The translations under genes and the position numbers were made by a program. Below the pieces are notes generated by a model. It did not search any database. It saw nothing but the letters and a program-made list of their open reading frames with translations, and was not told where the DNA came from. This document shows, in pieces, positions 44,223 to 52,856 of a DNA stretch of 64,000 bases. This stretch comes from an uncultured Roseovarius sp. (lineage in GTDB: Bacteria > Pseudomonadota > Alphaproteobacteria > Rhodobacterales > Rhodobacteraceae), in NCBI RefSeq assembly GCF_947489715.1, contig NZ_CANLER010000002.1, positions 723,737-787,736 on the forward strand, read 5' to 3'. How positions within the stretch are numbered: position 1 is the first letter of the stretch; each line of letters opens with the position of its first letter.

Positions 44223-44989
44223 GACATCCGCCAGCGTCGCACACGCCATTCCCAGGGTTGGATGAAGAGCCACTCGACTGCCAACATGACCGCAATGAAG
44301 GACAGTGCATAAATCAGGACCATGCCCACATCGAACAATTGGAAATAAAGATGGATCTGGAAGCCGACACCGTTCGAACGGCCCAGAAATTCGACCACCA
44401 GCACGATTTTCCAAATCACGGCGAGGCCTGAGCGTGCGGCAGCGGCGATAAAGGGTGCGAGTTGTGGCAGTATTACATGACGAAAACTGGCAAAACGCGG
44501 CATACGATAGACCTTTGCCATGGCATCCAGATTCGGGTTGAGCGCCCGGGCGCCTTCGCGAATGACAGTGGTGACGTTTGGTATTTTGTTCAACGTGACG
44601 GCCACGATGGCCGCCGTCTCATTCAATCCGATCCAGAGATAACACAAGACAATCAGCACCAGCGCCGGGAGGTTCAGAAAAACCACCAGCCACGGATCAA
44701 GCCAACGATTGACCGACTGAGACCGTCCCATAATCAAGCCAAGTGCCAACCCGAGACCCATTGCCAATCCGAACGCCCAGATCACCCGGATCAGTGTTTG
44801 ACCCAGATGAAATGGCAGCGTGCCGGTGCGCAGCTCCTCTAAAAAGGGCGTGATCAGCGCAAAAGGAGATGGCAGAATTTGTGGATCGGCCGTCAGTGCT
44901 GCGGAAATGACCCATAACGCCAGAAACCCCAGTAGTGAAATCGCCGGAACAACACCTCTCCCGGTCAGGGTTTGGGGACTATCTGACAT
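44219..44989 (-). CDS. ABC transporter permease, nitrate/taurine type
   Basis: A permease of about 256 residues with six predicted membrane spans and the cytoplasmic coupling motif EGARALNPNLDAMAKVYRM of the SsuC/TauC class. The start is uncertain: ATG 44989 overlaps the binding-protein gene by 11 bases, and ATG 45004 is an alternative. Neither has a strong ribosome site, so translation is probably coupled. The transported compound is unknown; position among PQQ and methanol genes argues against ordinary sulfonate uptake. Confidence 0.85.
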   Translation of the reverse strand: MSDSPQTLTGRGVVPAISLLGFLALWVISAALTADPQILPSPFALITPFLEELRTGTLPFHLGQTLIRVIWAFGLAMGLGLALGLIMGRSQSVNRWLDPWLVVFLNLPALVLIVLCYLWIGLNETAAIVAVTLNKIPNVTTVIREGARALNPNLDAMAKVYRMPRFASFRHVILPQLAPFIAAAARSGLAVIWKIVLVVEFLGRSNGVGFQIHLYFQLFDVGMVLIYALSFIAVMLAVEWLFIQPWEWRVRRWRMS

Positions 44990-45953
44990 CGGCAAAGAGG
45001 CCATCGGGCAATGTTGTGGCCCGCCCAACCAGTTTATCGCCGCCAAGTTCTGCCATCAGTGCAAGAAATTGCGCGGCATCAGCTTGGTCGACTGGTCCGT
45101 CAGTCGGAATACCAGCACGGAAATCGGCACGAAGCTGTTTGAATTGCGCGTCTGATTTGGCGTTCATCATTGTACGGATTTCTTCCCAGGCTGCATCATC
45201 GCGTGCCAGCAAATCTTTGGCATCGCGCGTCGCCTGATAGAATGCATGGGCCAGGCCAGGATTTTCGCGTAAAAAGCGTTCCTTGAAAATGTAGCCTACA
45301 AGCGGCGTCTCGGGGTTTAACCCCAAAGCGTGTGTGGCCTCCGAAACCGAGACGACCTCGCGCATGCCTTCTGCTTTCATTTTGGCGAGGAAGTGCCAGA
45401 AGTTAATCACACCGTCGGTCTCCCCACTTAGGCCGACCTTGAACATCAGGGGCGGCGCGCCGTAGACCTGTTCGGTTTCAGCAGACAGGTCAAATCCGTG
45501 CACCTGCGCAGCATAGGCCTGAAGGATAAGCCAGCTTTTGTCCAAGGGCCCACCAACAATGCCGAGGCTGCGACCTTTCAGATCTGGCAGAGATTGCACC
45601 GGGCTCTCCGCCGGCACCACCAGGCCTCCGGTCGCGCGGGAGTAAGGGATGAAGACATAGTCCTTGCCCGCCGCTCTTTGCCGGGCCGTCCATATCCAAT
45701 CCGCCACGGCCAGATCAGCAGCATCGCCTTCCAAGGCTACGCGTGTTGCGCCGTTATCGGCATAGGGCTGAACCAGCAACTCGAACCCATTCGCACGATC
45801 AAATCCATTGTTCAGGATAGTTTGCAGTTCCCAGTTGACCGTCCCGATTTGCAAAACGGCGGCGCGTATTTTTGGGATATCTTCCGCAACTGCAGTGCCA
45901 CCGCCAAGCAGCAGCCAAAGGAGGGCTAGAAGATGTATGAGCTGGCGCTTCAT
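44979..45953 (-). CDS. ABC substrate-binding protein, nitrate/taurine type
   Basis: A 324-residue periplasmic binding protein with a signal peptide (about residues 1-23). The fold pattern is that of SsuA/TauA: RAAVLQIGTVNWELQTI, then YADNGATRVALEGDAADLAVADWIW and SRSLG-like GRSLGIVGGPLDKSW. The ligand is unidentified. Similar proteins appear beside PQQ-dependent dehydrogenase genes and in lanthanide-uptake-type clusters, so a cofactor or metal-complex ligand is possible. It is the first gene of the importer set. Confidence 0.84.
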   Translation of the reverse strand: MKRQLIHLLALLWLLLGGGTAVAEDIPKIRAAVLQIGTVNWELQTILNNGFDRANGFELLVQPYADNGATRVALEGDAADLAVADWIWTARQRAAGKDYVFIPYSRATGGLVVPAESPVQSLPDLKGRSLGIVGGPLDKSWLILQAYAAQVHGFDLSAETEQVYGAPPLMFKVGLSGETDGVINFWHFLAKMKAEGMREVVSVSEATHALGLNPETPLVGYIFKERFLRENPGLAHAFYQATRDAKDLLARDDAAWEEIRTMMNAKSDAQFKQLRADFRAGIPTDGPVDQADAAQFLALMAELGGDKLVGRATTLPDGLFADVR

Positions 45954-45962
45954 ACCAACCCT

Positions 45963-46937
45963 CTAATCTGGTGTAACAACAACACCCCAGGGCTGTTGTC
46001 CGACCTGAACCGACTTGATGGCTTTTTTGGAGTCGACATCAATGATCGTCACGTCGTTGGAATTTCCGTTGGTGGTGATCAGGTATTTCTGATCGGGTGT
46101 AAACGCCAGTTGCCAGACCCGCTGACCGGTGATGATGTAATCCTCGACCTCGTTGGTTTCCGCGTCGATGACCGCGACGCGGTTGGCGGGGCCAAGCGCC
46201 ACGAATAGTGTTTTGGCATCGGCAGTGATCTTGGCACCCACCGGCTGTAACCATTCAGGCAGAACGCCTGGCACTTCAAAGGTGATCTTGTGGGACAGGT
46301 TTGGCGTGCCGTCTTCGGCGATATCAATCACGCTGACCGTACCACCGATTTCCGAGGTCACGTAAAGCGTTGATCCATCATCGGAATATTGCGCATAGCG
46401 CGGGCGCTGATCGACCAGAATATTGTGTTTGATCTGATAGTCAGACGTGTCAATGAAATGCGCCATGTTCGTTGTCTCAGAGGTATTCACCACGAATTGC
46501 GCATTGGGGCTTATGCCCATGCCCTCGGGTTCGACACCAACGGGCACTTCGGCCAGAACCGTGTGGCTTGCGGTGTCGACAACCGTGACAAGGTTATCGT
46601 CCTCGTTGGCGATATATAGCGGATTGCCGCTGGGATGCAGAATGAAAAGCTCTGGGTCGGGGCCCGAGGGCAGCGTATAGAGTTCCTGATAAGTTTCGGT
46701 GTCGAAAACTCGCACTGTATCGTCATCAGAGGCGCAGACATAAAGCAACTTGCCATCGGGGCTGACTGTTATCCCGCGCGGGCGATTGCCGGCGGGGAAT
46801 TCTGTCAGTACCTCCCAGGTATCGCTGTCCAGAACCGTAACAGTGTTGCCCTTCTCGTTGCTGACAAACACCTTGTTGGCGGCGGCAGGGGTGGCAAGAA
46901 AAGCAGTCAGGCAAGTGGCAAGCAGCAGGTACTTCAT
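45963..46937 (-). CDS. YVTN beta-propeller, PQQ-catabolism associated
   Basis: A 324-residue exported protein (signal about residues 1-20) made of repeated beta-propeller blades with motifs such as VFVSNEKGNTVTVLDSDTWE, PRGITVSPDGKLLYV and LAFTPDQKYLITTNGNSN. This is the seven-bladed type reported invariably beside transport operons for PQQ-dependent alcohol catabolism. It probably acts as a periplasmic binding or scaffold protein. It follows the LivK-like gene on the same strand. Confidence 0.88.
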   Translation of the reverse strand: MKYLLLATCLTAFLATPAAANKVFVSNEKGNTVTVLDSDTWEVLTEFPAGNRPRGITVSPDGKLLYVCASDDDTVRVFDTETYQELYTLPSGPDPELFILHPSGNPLYIANEDDNLVTVVDTASHTVLAEVPVGVEPEGMGISPNAQFVVNTSETTNMAHFIDTSDYQIKHNILVDQRPRYAQYSDDGSTLYVTSEIGGTVSVIDIAEDGTPNLSHKITFEVPGVLPEWLQPVGAKITADAKTLFVALGPANRVAVIDAETNEVEDYIITGQRVWQLAFTPDQKYLITTNGNSNDVTIIDVDSKKAIKSVQVGQQPWGVVVTPD

Positions 46938-46954
46938 TGGGGAACTCCTGTGTT

Positions 46955-48145
46955 TCAGGGTCGGGTGAATGCCGTGCAGTCGGATTCGGGGGCATCAAGG
47001 CCAAGTGTATCAAGCGGTGAGCGCTGGTGCAGAAAACCGTCTTGTGGTGAGACGCTGACGGTAATGCGACCATCGTAAAGCAGGACTGGTGTGCGCAACT
47101 GGCCATTCCAGTCGCGGAAGGTAACCTTCTGGCCCATGAAAGCCGCCAGTTCGAACGCATCGCTCAGGATATAGTCGCGCAGCGTATTCACATCACTCGA
47201 CCCGGTGCGGGTCACGGCTTCGCCGACCACTCGAAGGCCCAGCCATGCCTGGTAATCTTCGGCGCGAACATAGCGACCTGTCAGCGCCTCGAACCTGCGT
47301 TGGAATTGGGTCGCGCCCCAGGCTTCGTGGGCCGGGTGCAGGCTGATTGGGCGGAGGCCCGCAGCCCCGAGGACCGGTCGTGGTGTCCAAAGGTGAAATG
47401 GCAGGTAAGGGGCAAAAACATCTGACGCGTCTGCGGCAATGACCACATCGTGTTTTGCGGCATTCTGTGTGAAAACAGGGATCTGACGCTGGACCAGAAC
47501 ATGCCCGGTATCAGTGCGCCGGGAACCGCCCGTATCCTCGAATTCTCTCTCCTCAACAATCTTTGCGCCAAACTTGATCGCTGCCCGGCGATATGCATCT
47601 GCCATAACCTGGTCTTCGGGATTGGAGCCGTGGATTAAAAACCAGCGGGGCCATTTTTTCCAAATGGTGAACTGTGCAATGGCATCGGCCTGCATCGCGT
47701 GCGACGGGACGACATGCAAGATATTACCCCGGCACATATCGCTACGCAGCGGCGTGTCCTGCGCCATGGCATTCAGGATCAGAACATCCGGCCCCGCCAT
47801 ATCAGCCAAGCGTAGCAGATCATTGGCATTGGCTAGAACAACGATGATCGTGTGGCCCGCGTCCAACAGCGCCTGAAAGGCGGTATCCGCCTGATCCGGT
47901 GGCGCCGTTATGTTGTCGACCTCGTAGGTGTGCCCCAGAAACTGACCCGTGGTCAGGTTATCTTCATTGGCCAGGGATGCACCGGCAAACCCCAAATCGT
48001 CCGGTTTGGCCTCGAAGCGTGAAATCGGCGCGACCTCGGGATAGTCAATGCGGAATATGGCGCTGCGGATATCGGCGGCGCGTGCGGCAAAGCTGCTGCA
48101 AAGGACCAGCAGGCAAGCCGTTAGCAAGATCACGATCCGATGCAA
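46955..48145 (-). CDS. ABC binding protein, PQQ-alcohol dehydrogenase system
   Basis: A 396-residue exported protein of the branched-chain amino-acid-binding (LivK-like) fold with signal peptide LLTACLLVLCSSFAARA. Landmarks are AFQALLDAGHTIIVVLANANDLLRLAD, a nucleotide-like GPDVLILNAMA stretch and VGEAVTRTGSSDVNTLRDYIL. Such proteins accompany PQQ-dependent alcohol dehydrogenases. The start appears to be TTG 48145, five bases after AGGAGG. It begins the minus-strand transport block. Confidence 0.86.
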   Translation of the reverse strand: MHRIVILLTACLLVLCSSFAARAADIRSAIFRIDYPEVAPISRFEAKPDDLGFAGASLANEDNLTTGQFLGHTYEVDNITAPPDQADTAFQALLDAGHTIIVVLANANDLLRLADMAGPDVLILNAMAQDTPLRSDMCRGNILHVVPSHAMQADAIAQFTIWKKWPRWFLIHGSNPEDQVMADAYRRAAIKFGAKIVEEREFEDTGGSRRTDTGHVLVQRQIPVFTQNAAKHDVVIAADASDVFAPYLPFHLWTPRPVLGAAGLRPISLHPAHEAWGATQFQRRFEALTGRYVRAEDYQAWLGLRVVGEAVTRTGSSDVNTLRDYILSDAFELAAFMGQKVTFRDWNGQLRTPVLLYDGRITVSVSPQDGFLHQRSPLDTLGLDAPESDCTAFTRP

Positions 48146-48374
48146 AATCCCCTCCTGTCCTGCCGATTTTTCTATGGCATCTGGGCAAGTGTGCCAGAGC
48201 GGTCAGGCCGCTCAAACATAGACTTTTGGCGCATTGCAGGAATGGCTGCAATCCTTACGATCATGACATGATTGAATTCGCGGAAATAGCGTTGATTTCA
48301 TAAGCAAATGTACTGCTGACGAATGTGGCTGCGCCAAGCCTTGGAAAATAACGCTGTCAACATATGAGGACCCC

Positions 48375-48914
48375 ATGCGACATCTGAAATTTCTTTTGAT
48401 GATTGTCGGGCTTGTACTGCCTGTGATGTCGATGGCGCATGGGCCGACACGACAGAAGGTCACGGTGACAACCGAAGTTGCTGCCGCCCCGGCAGATGTC
48501 TGGGCTGTAATCGGCAATTTTCAGGACATGAGCTGGCATCCGGCGGTGCATTCCTCGACGGGCGAAGGTGGCAATGACATCGACGCCACCCGCGTGCTGA
48601 CCCTTGGGGAGGAGGGCGGGCCCACCATCTCGGAAGTGCTGTATAAGTTCAGCGATGAGAAGATGAGCTATTCCTACCGGATCACAGATGTCCTGGTCGA
48701 GGTGTTGCCGGTGACAAATTATTCCTCGCATCTCACGGTCAAACCGCTTGATAGCGGTGGGTCGCTGATCGAATGGCGCGGAGCCTTCTATCGCGGATAT
48801 CCCAATAACGACCCGCCGCCAGAACTGAATGATGAGGCAGCAATTGCCGCGGTGACCGGCGTGTATCAGGCGGGGCTTGATGCGCTAACCGAACGCTTTG
48901 GTGGAACGAATTAA
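48375..48914 (+). CDS. Exported SRPBCC protein, MxaD-like
   Basis: A 179-residue protein with a signal peptide (to about residue 22) and a START/SRPBCC fold: VTTEVAAAPADVWAVIGNFQDMSWHPAV at the N-terminus and SLIEWRGAFYRGYPNNDPPPE near the end. MxaD, the 17-kDa protein of methanol oxidation, belongs to this type and has been proposed to assist electron transfer between methanol dehydrogenase and its cytochrome. Its place before a beta-propeller and a SoxYZ-like carrier fits that role. Confidence 0.82.
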   Translation: MRHLKFLLMIVGLVLPVMSMAHGPTRQKVTVTTEVAAAPADVWAVIGNFQDMSWHPAVHSSTGEGGNDIDATRVLTLGEEGGPTISEVLYKFSDEKMSYSYRITDVLVEVLPVTNYSSHLTVKPLDSGGSLIEWRGAFYRGYPNNDPPPELNDEAAIAAVTGVYQAGLDALTERFGGTN

Positions 48915-49848
48915 GCTCATCCTTCTGGGGCTTCTCCCTGCCCTCGTCGCCACTTCGGTGGTGGCGGGGGATTTTGCATTCGTGACCAATCAGAATAGCG
49001 AAGAAGTCAGTGTACTGGACCTGCAAGCCCGGGTCGAAGTGGCGCGGATTTCGGTGCCGGGACAACCTGCCGGCGTGGCGGTTGATGGCGCCGGACATTT
49101 CTTTACCGTCTCGCCGGGCAGCAAGGTCGTGCGTAAGTATGATGCCGGAAATGGTAATGTTTTAAAGGCGACTATGCTGGATGGCGGGCCGATTGGCATT
49201 GCGCTGGACGCTGAAGAGAACAGGCTTTTCGTGTCGGATTGGTACAATGCGCGTATCTGGGTACTGAACTCAGATACGCTGGACCTTCAAGGTACTCTTG
49301 GAACCGGAGCGGCGCCAGCGGGGCTTGCGATCTCGCCGGATGGCGGATTGCTGGTTTCGGCTGATCGGGATGCTGATCAGATCTCGGTATTCGATCTTGA
49401 TGACCTTATGTTGCGGCACCGGCTTGGGGTGGGCACGCGCCCGTTCGGGCTGGGCTTTGCCCCGGATGGCCGGCTGTTTGTTGGCAATGTCGGATCGGAC
49501 GATGTGACAGTGCTTGATCCTGCTGCGGGAAAGTTGCTTGCGACGGTGGCGGTTGGGGCGCGGCCCTATGGTGTGGCGTTTGCCCAAGGGCGGGCGTTTG
49601 TGACCAACCAATATGCCGACACGGTCAGTGTGATCGACCTTGAAACATTGGCGCCCGTGGCGACCATCGACGTGGGTGAATACCCCGAGGGAATTGACAT
49701 AACCAGTGACAGACAAACCGTAATTGTGGCAAACTGGTTCTCCAATACGGTCAGCCTGATTGACGCCACGAAACTGGAAGTCACGGGTGAGATTGGCACG
49801 GGCGATGGACCCCGTGCGTTTGGAAAATTTGTAGCGCGAAGGAACTGA
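48901..49848 (+). CDS. YVTN-type beta-propeller protein
   Basis: A 315-residue exported propeller starting at GTG 48901 (a TTG at 48898 is also in frame), overlapping the end of the SRPBCC gene. The signal peptide is LILLGLLPALVATSVVAG. Repeats include FAFVTNQNSEEVSVLDLQARV, PAGLAISPDGGLLVSA and YGVAFAQGRAFVTNQYADTV. It resembles the propeller at 45963-46937 but is a separate branch. It may dock the neighbouring carrier or the dehydrogenase. Confidence 0.83.
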   Translation: MERIKLILLGLLPALVATSVVAGDFAFVTNQNSEEVSVLDLQARVEVARISVPGQPAGVAVDGAGHFFTVSPGSKVVRKYDAGNGNVLKATMLDGGPIGIALDAEENRLFVSDWYNARIWVLNSDTLDLQGTLGTGAAPAGLAISPDGGLLVSADRDADQISVFDLDDLMLRHRLGVGTRPFGLGFAPDGRLFVGNVGSDDVTVLDPAAGKLLATVAVGARPYGVAFAQGRAFVTNQYADTVSVIDLETLAPVATIDVGEYPEGIDITSDRQTVIVANWFSNTVSLIDATKLEVTGEIGTGDGPRAFGKFVARRN

Positions 49849-50666
49849 TGATGATCCGTTTGGCCCTTTCCTCTTTGCTTTTGCTGGCGGGTGCCCTGCC
49901 CGTTCATGCGGCCGAACCCAGCTGGCCTGATCTGGCGGATGCCCTCTATGACGGGCGTGAATTACAGGACGGAACGCGCCTGATCGCGATTGATGCGCCT
50001 TACCGGACACGCGATGATGCGCGTACGCAGATCGCGGCCCAGATCGAGGCGCCCGAGGGCCGAATGCTGGGGAATGTGCAGGTGATCCTGGATGAAAATC
50101 CGATGCCCCTGTCGGCGGTCTTTACCTTTGATGAGCCGCAGAAACGGTTCTTCTTTGACGTCACGATGCGGGTCAATGGGCCGACGCCGCTGCATGTGGT
50201 GGCCGAGACCACCGACGGACAGCTATTTGTGGCCGAGACCTTTGTGAAAACCTCGGGTCAGGGCGCGTGCGCCGCCCCGCCGGGTACGGATCCGGCAGAG
50301 GCATTGGCGACGCTGGGCAACATGACCATCGGGATCGAGGGGAATGCGCAGACCGCATCGGCATCGGCCAAGCTGGGGGCTTTGCTGGCCCGTGAAAAAC
50401 AGGTCGATCTGGATATCAGCCATCCCAGCCATTCGGGCATGCAGATGGATCAGATCACGCTGTTGTTCATCCCGATGCGCTATGTCGGTGAGCTGGATAT
50501 CGAGCTGGACGGGGGCGGATATGTGGATGTGACGGGCAGTATTTCGCTGTCGGAAAATCCGCGCATCAGCATGTCGGTCCCGCGCAAGACCCATTCGGTG
50601 GATGTGACCATGACCGACACGGATGGCACGGTTACCCACGCGCATAAAACGCTGGAAGCGCACTGA
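49848..50666 (+). CDS. SoxYZ-like fused carrier, quinoprotein associated (copy 1)
   Basis: A 272-residue exported protein joining a SoxY-like and a SoxZ-like domain. The N-terminal SoxY-like half (DAPYRTRDDARTQIAAQIEAP, VILDENPMPLSAVF) ends in an arm with Cys141 (GQGACAAP), matching the SoxY GGCGG arm. The C-terminal half (HPSHSGMQMDQIT through ISLSENPRISMSV) is SoxZ-like. Such fusions are known next to quinoprotein dehydrogenases, but the cargo has not been established. It overlaps the propeller stop by one base. Confidence 0.87.
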   Translation: MMIRLALSSLLLLAGALPVHAAEPSWPDLADALYDGRELQDGTRLIAIDAPYRTRDDARTQIAAQIEAPEGRMLGNVQVILDENPMPLSAVFTFDEPQKRFFFDVTMRVNGPTPLHVVAETTDGQLFVAETFVKTSGQGACAAPPGTDPAEALATLGNMTIGIEGNAQTASASAKLGALLAREKQVDLDISHPSHSGMQMDQITLLFIPMRYVGELDIELDGGGYVDVTGSISLSENPRISMSVPRKTHSVDVTMTDTDGTVTHAHKTLEAH

Positions 50667-50733
50667 AACCGTGATTTGCCGCGTGAGGGTGGCGAATCAT
50701 GGTTGACGGGCTGAAATCACACGAAAAGCAAAA

Positions 50734-50772
50734 TCGGTATAACGTCGGTATTTTGTCGGTATTACGTCGGTG
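50734..50772 (+). repeat. Phased 11-bp tandem repeat, copy 2
   Basis: TCGGTATAACG, TCGGTATTTTG and TCGGTATTACG are followed by TCGGTG and, 12 bases on, another TCGGT. It differs from the copy at 3187-3225 by one base. It lies in the 223-base convergent gap after the SoxYZ-like gene, which otherwise shows no gene. Confidence 0.8.
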
Positions 50773-50889
50773 CGGAGATCGGTAAATGGCCGGGTTAACA
50801 AGGCGAGCGCCTTGAGTTCGGGTTAATCGCCGCCGGGACGACGACACGCCGACCGCCAATTCCTGTGACGCGAGCTAGGTGCGCGCGCC

Positions 50890-51432
50890 TCAGGGTTCGG
50901 GCTCGGCCTCGATCACTTCGGTCGGGTAATCGAAAAACGTCCAGCCGTCGGTGCCTTCGGGCAGCCAGTAGACTTGGGTGTAGCCATATTCCAGTGCGCG
51001 TTTGGCGGCGTTCCATGACATCCAGCATTCTTCGAGACAAAAGAGCAGGACCGGGTGATCCCTGTCGCCACCCGTGGCCTTTGTCAGGCCGCGCTGGAAA
51101 TAGTCATGGGTAATCTCGGCCAGTGCGCCGTAGCCCACATTGGGCAGCCAGATCGAGCCGGGGATCGAATGGCGCGGCTTTTCGCGCCAGATCGTGCCCT
51201 CGGGCAGGTTCTTGGGTTTGGGCGGCCGGGGGAGGACGTCGATAAAGGCGATCTCACCGGTTTGCCACAGCTCATGCGCTTTCTCGGAATCCACCACGGT
51301 GCCCCCGGCCAGCGTTTCAGGGACCGGGCCACGGTAATGATCCATGCGATATTCGTCTGGTTCAACCTCCTGCGCGATGGCGGCAAATGCGGAAAGGGCA
51401 AGGGCCGCCGTCAAAGCCGCCGCGCGGATCAT
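50890..51432 (-). CDS. CXXCW-type rhodanese-like protein, PQQ-catabolism associated
   Basis: A 180-residue exported protein (signal about residues 1-20). It has a rhodanese-like layout: AHELWQTGEIAFIDVLP, HSIPGSIWLPNVGYGAL and the active-site-like FCLEECWMSW with Cys132 and Cys136, then WPEG-like YWLPEGTDGW. The C-x3-C-W motif marks the family associated with PQQ-dependent catabolism. It may handle sulfane sulfur or thiol redox chemistry for the SoxYZ-like carriers. It overlaps xoxJ by four bases and ends the xox run. Confidence 0.87.
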   Translation of the reverse strand: MIRAAALTAALALSAFAAIAQEVEPDEYRMDHYRGPVPETLAGGTVVDSEKAHELWQTGEIAFIDVLPRPPKPKNLPEGTIWREKPRHSIPGSIWLPNVGYGALAEITHDYFQRGLTKATGGDRDHPVLLFCLEECWMSWNAAKRALEYGYTQVYWLPEGTDGWTFFDYPTEVIEAEPEP

Positions 51433-52274
51433 TTGGTCGCGTCCAGCAAACCTGTCCCCATATTATCCAGAAGGGGAACGCCCGCGTCGATCAGCACCGC
51501 GTTGATCTCATCCTGGTTGCGGCGGATCAGCGAATTGAGCTTGCGCTGCCAGACCTTTTCACCTTGCCGGACGCCCATCGTGATGCGGAAAAACAGGCGC
51601 GGTGGCAGGGTTTCCGACAGCAGCGGCGTAACCTTGAGGTTCGGGTAATCCTTCTTGACCAGCGGACCGGCGAGCGGCCCCCAGATGATCGCCGCGTCGG
51701 TCACACCTGCCGAAAGATCGTCCAGCATGTCGATCACCGGCGATTCGTGGCGGCGATCCACCACGAGATTATAGGGTTTGGCAGAGGTCAGCAGGCCGTT
51801 GCGCGCCATATGCGTCGCCGGGGGACTGCCAGCTATGATGCCGATATCGTGCTCTTTGAGGGTGGGATCCGACAGGGTCGTGACATCCGCCAACGGGCCA
51901 TCCCGGGGCACGACAAGCGTGTAGGCGGAGGTGAAATAATGATTGGTGTTCAGCACCATTTCGTGACCCTGCGCATAGCCCATGACGACATCGCATTTAT
52001 TGGCGCGCAGCGTGTTGCGGATGAACCCGGTGGCCATTGGATACCAGGTATAGGACACGGGTTTTTCCAGCTTGGCGGCGATCAGTTCGGCCAACTGGTT
52101 TTCATAGCCCTGCCCCTTGTCATCGGACATCGGGAAATTGGCCGGATCGGCACAGACGCGCAGTGCGTTCTTCGACACCAGGTCGGATGTCTGGGCAAAG
52201 GAAGGCCCTGCTGTCAGCATCGACAACAGGGCCACCAGTGTCAGATTGGCCAGTGAGTCAGCCCAGGCACGCAT
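51429..52274 (-). CDS. xoxJ: Periplasmic binding protein XoxJ
   Basis: A 281-residue exported protein related to family 3 solute-binding proteins and MxaJ/XoxJ. ATG 52274 gives a signal peptide (LTLVALLSMLTAGPSFAQ); the longer frame runs antisense into xoxG. Landmarks are LRVCADPANFPMSDDKGQGYENQLAELIA and VDRRHESPVIDMLDDLSAG. XoxJ is thought to help activate XoxF rather than import a solute. It overlaps the xoxG end by 17 bases. Confidence 0.89.
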   Translation of the reverse strand: MRAWADSLANLTLVALLSMLTAGPSFAQTSDLVSKNALRVCADPANFPMSDDKGQGYENQLAELIAAKLEKPVSYTWYPMATGFIRNTLRANKCDVVMGYAQGHEMVLNTNHYFTSAYTLVVPRDGPLADVTTLSDPTLKEHDIGIIAGSPPATHMARNGLLTSAKPYNLVVDRRHESPVIDMLDDLSAGVTDAAIIWGPLAGPLVKKDYPNLKVTPLLSETLPPRLFFRITMGVRQGEKVWQRKLNSLIRRNQDEINAVLIDAGVPLLDNMGTGLLDATK

Positions 52275-52776
52275 TCTCGTCCTCGCGAATGACGTCTGAT
52301 TTTTTCTCTTTCTTGCCCGGACGGCCACGGGGGATCGCATCCGTACCGCGGGCCTTGAGATAGACATAGATATCGTTGAGGTAGCACATGACATTGGGGT
52401 TATCGCCAAAGGCCGGCATTACCGACTGATGCGATGCGTCGATTTTCTGACGGCCATTCACGACCACATCGTAGAAGTCGTAATAATCCATGTCGATCGC
52501 CGAGACCTTGAGGGCCGGTGCATAGGTCGAGCCTTCGCCCTCGGGGCCGTGGCAGACGTGGCATTCGGAGTGATAGCGCCGGAAGCCGGAATAGCTGGGC
52601 CAGTCGATGGTGCCGTCTTCGGCGACATTGTAGGTGGGAACGTCGTCTTCGGTGAAATAGCGACCGTCCTCTTCATATGCGACCGCGATGTTGTCGGGCG
52701 TATCGTCCTGCGCGAGGGCAACGGATGCCGTTGCGGCGAGAAGGCTGGCGCCAAGAAGGCTTGCAATCGGTTTCAT
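52258..52776 (-). CDS. xoxG: Cytochrome c XoxG (methanol oxidation)
   Basis: A 172-residue exported mono-heme cytochrome, the electron acceptor of XoxF. ATG 52776 gives a normal signal peptide (ending SVALAQ). The heme site is CHVCH (Cys72, Cys75, His76). Two more cysteines (Cys131 in VMCYLND and Cys170 two residues from the end) make the four-cysteine pattern of methanol-metabolism-related cytochromes. A perfect 11-base-pair hairpin lies between xoxF and this gene. Confidence 0.92.
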   Translation of the reverse strand: MKPIASLLGASLLAATASVALAQDDTPDNIAVAYEEDGRYFTEDDVPTYNVAEDGTIDWPSYSGFRRYHSECHVCHGPEGEGSTYAPALKVSAIDMDYYDFYDVVVNGRQKIDASHQSVMPAFGDNPNVMCYLNDIYVYLKARGTDAIPRGRPGKKEKKSDVIREDENACLG

Positions 52777-52803
52777 ACTTGTCCTCTGGTTCTTATCAGA
52801 CAG

Positions 52804-52831
52804 ATTGGCACGGGTGTTGCCCCGTGCCAAT
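52804..52831 (-). other. Intercistronic hairpin between xoxF and xoxG
   Basis: ATTGGCACGGG and CCCGTGCCAAT pair perfectly across a six-base loop. No T-run follows in the minus direction. It may protect the 3' end of the xoxF message and lower xoxG relative to xoxF. Confidence 0.6.
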
Positions 52832-52856
52832 CCGCAGTTTCTTGCGTTGTCGCCGA

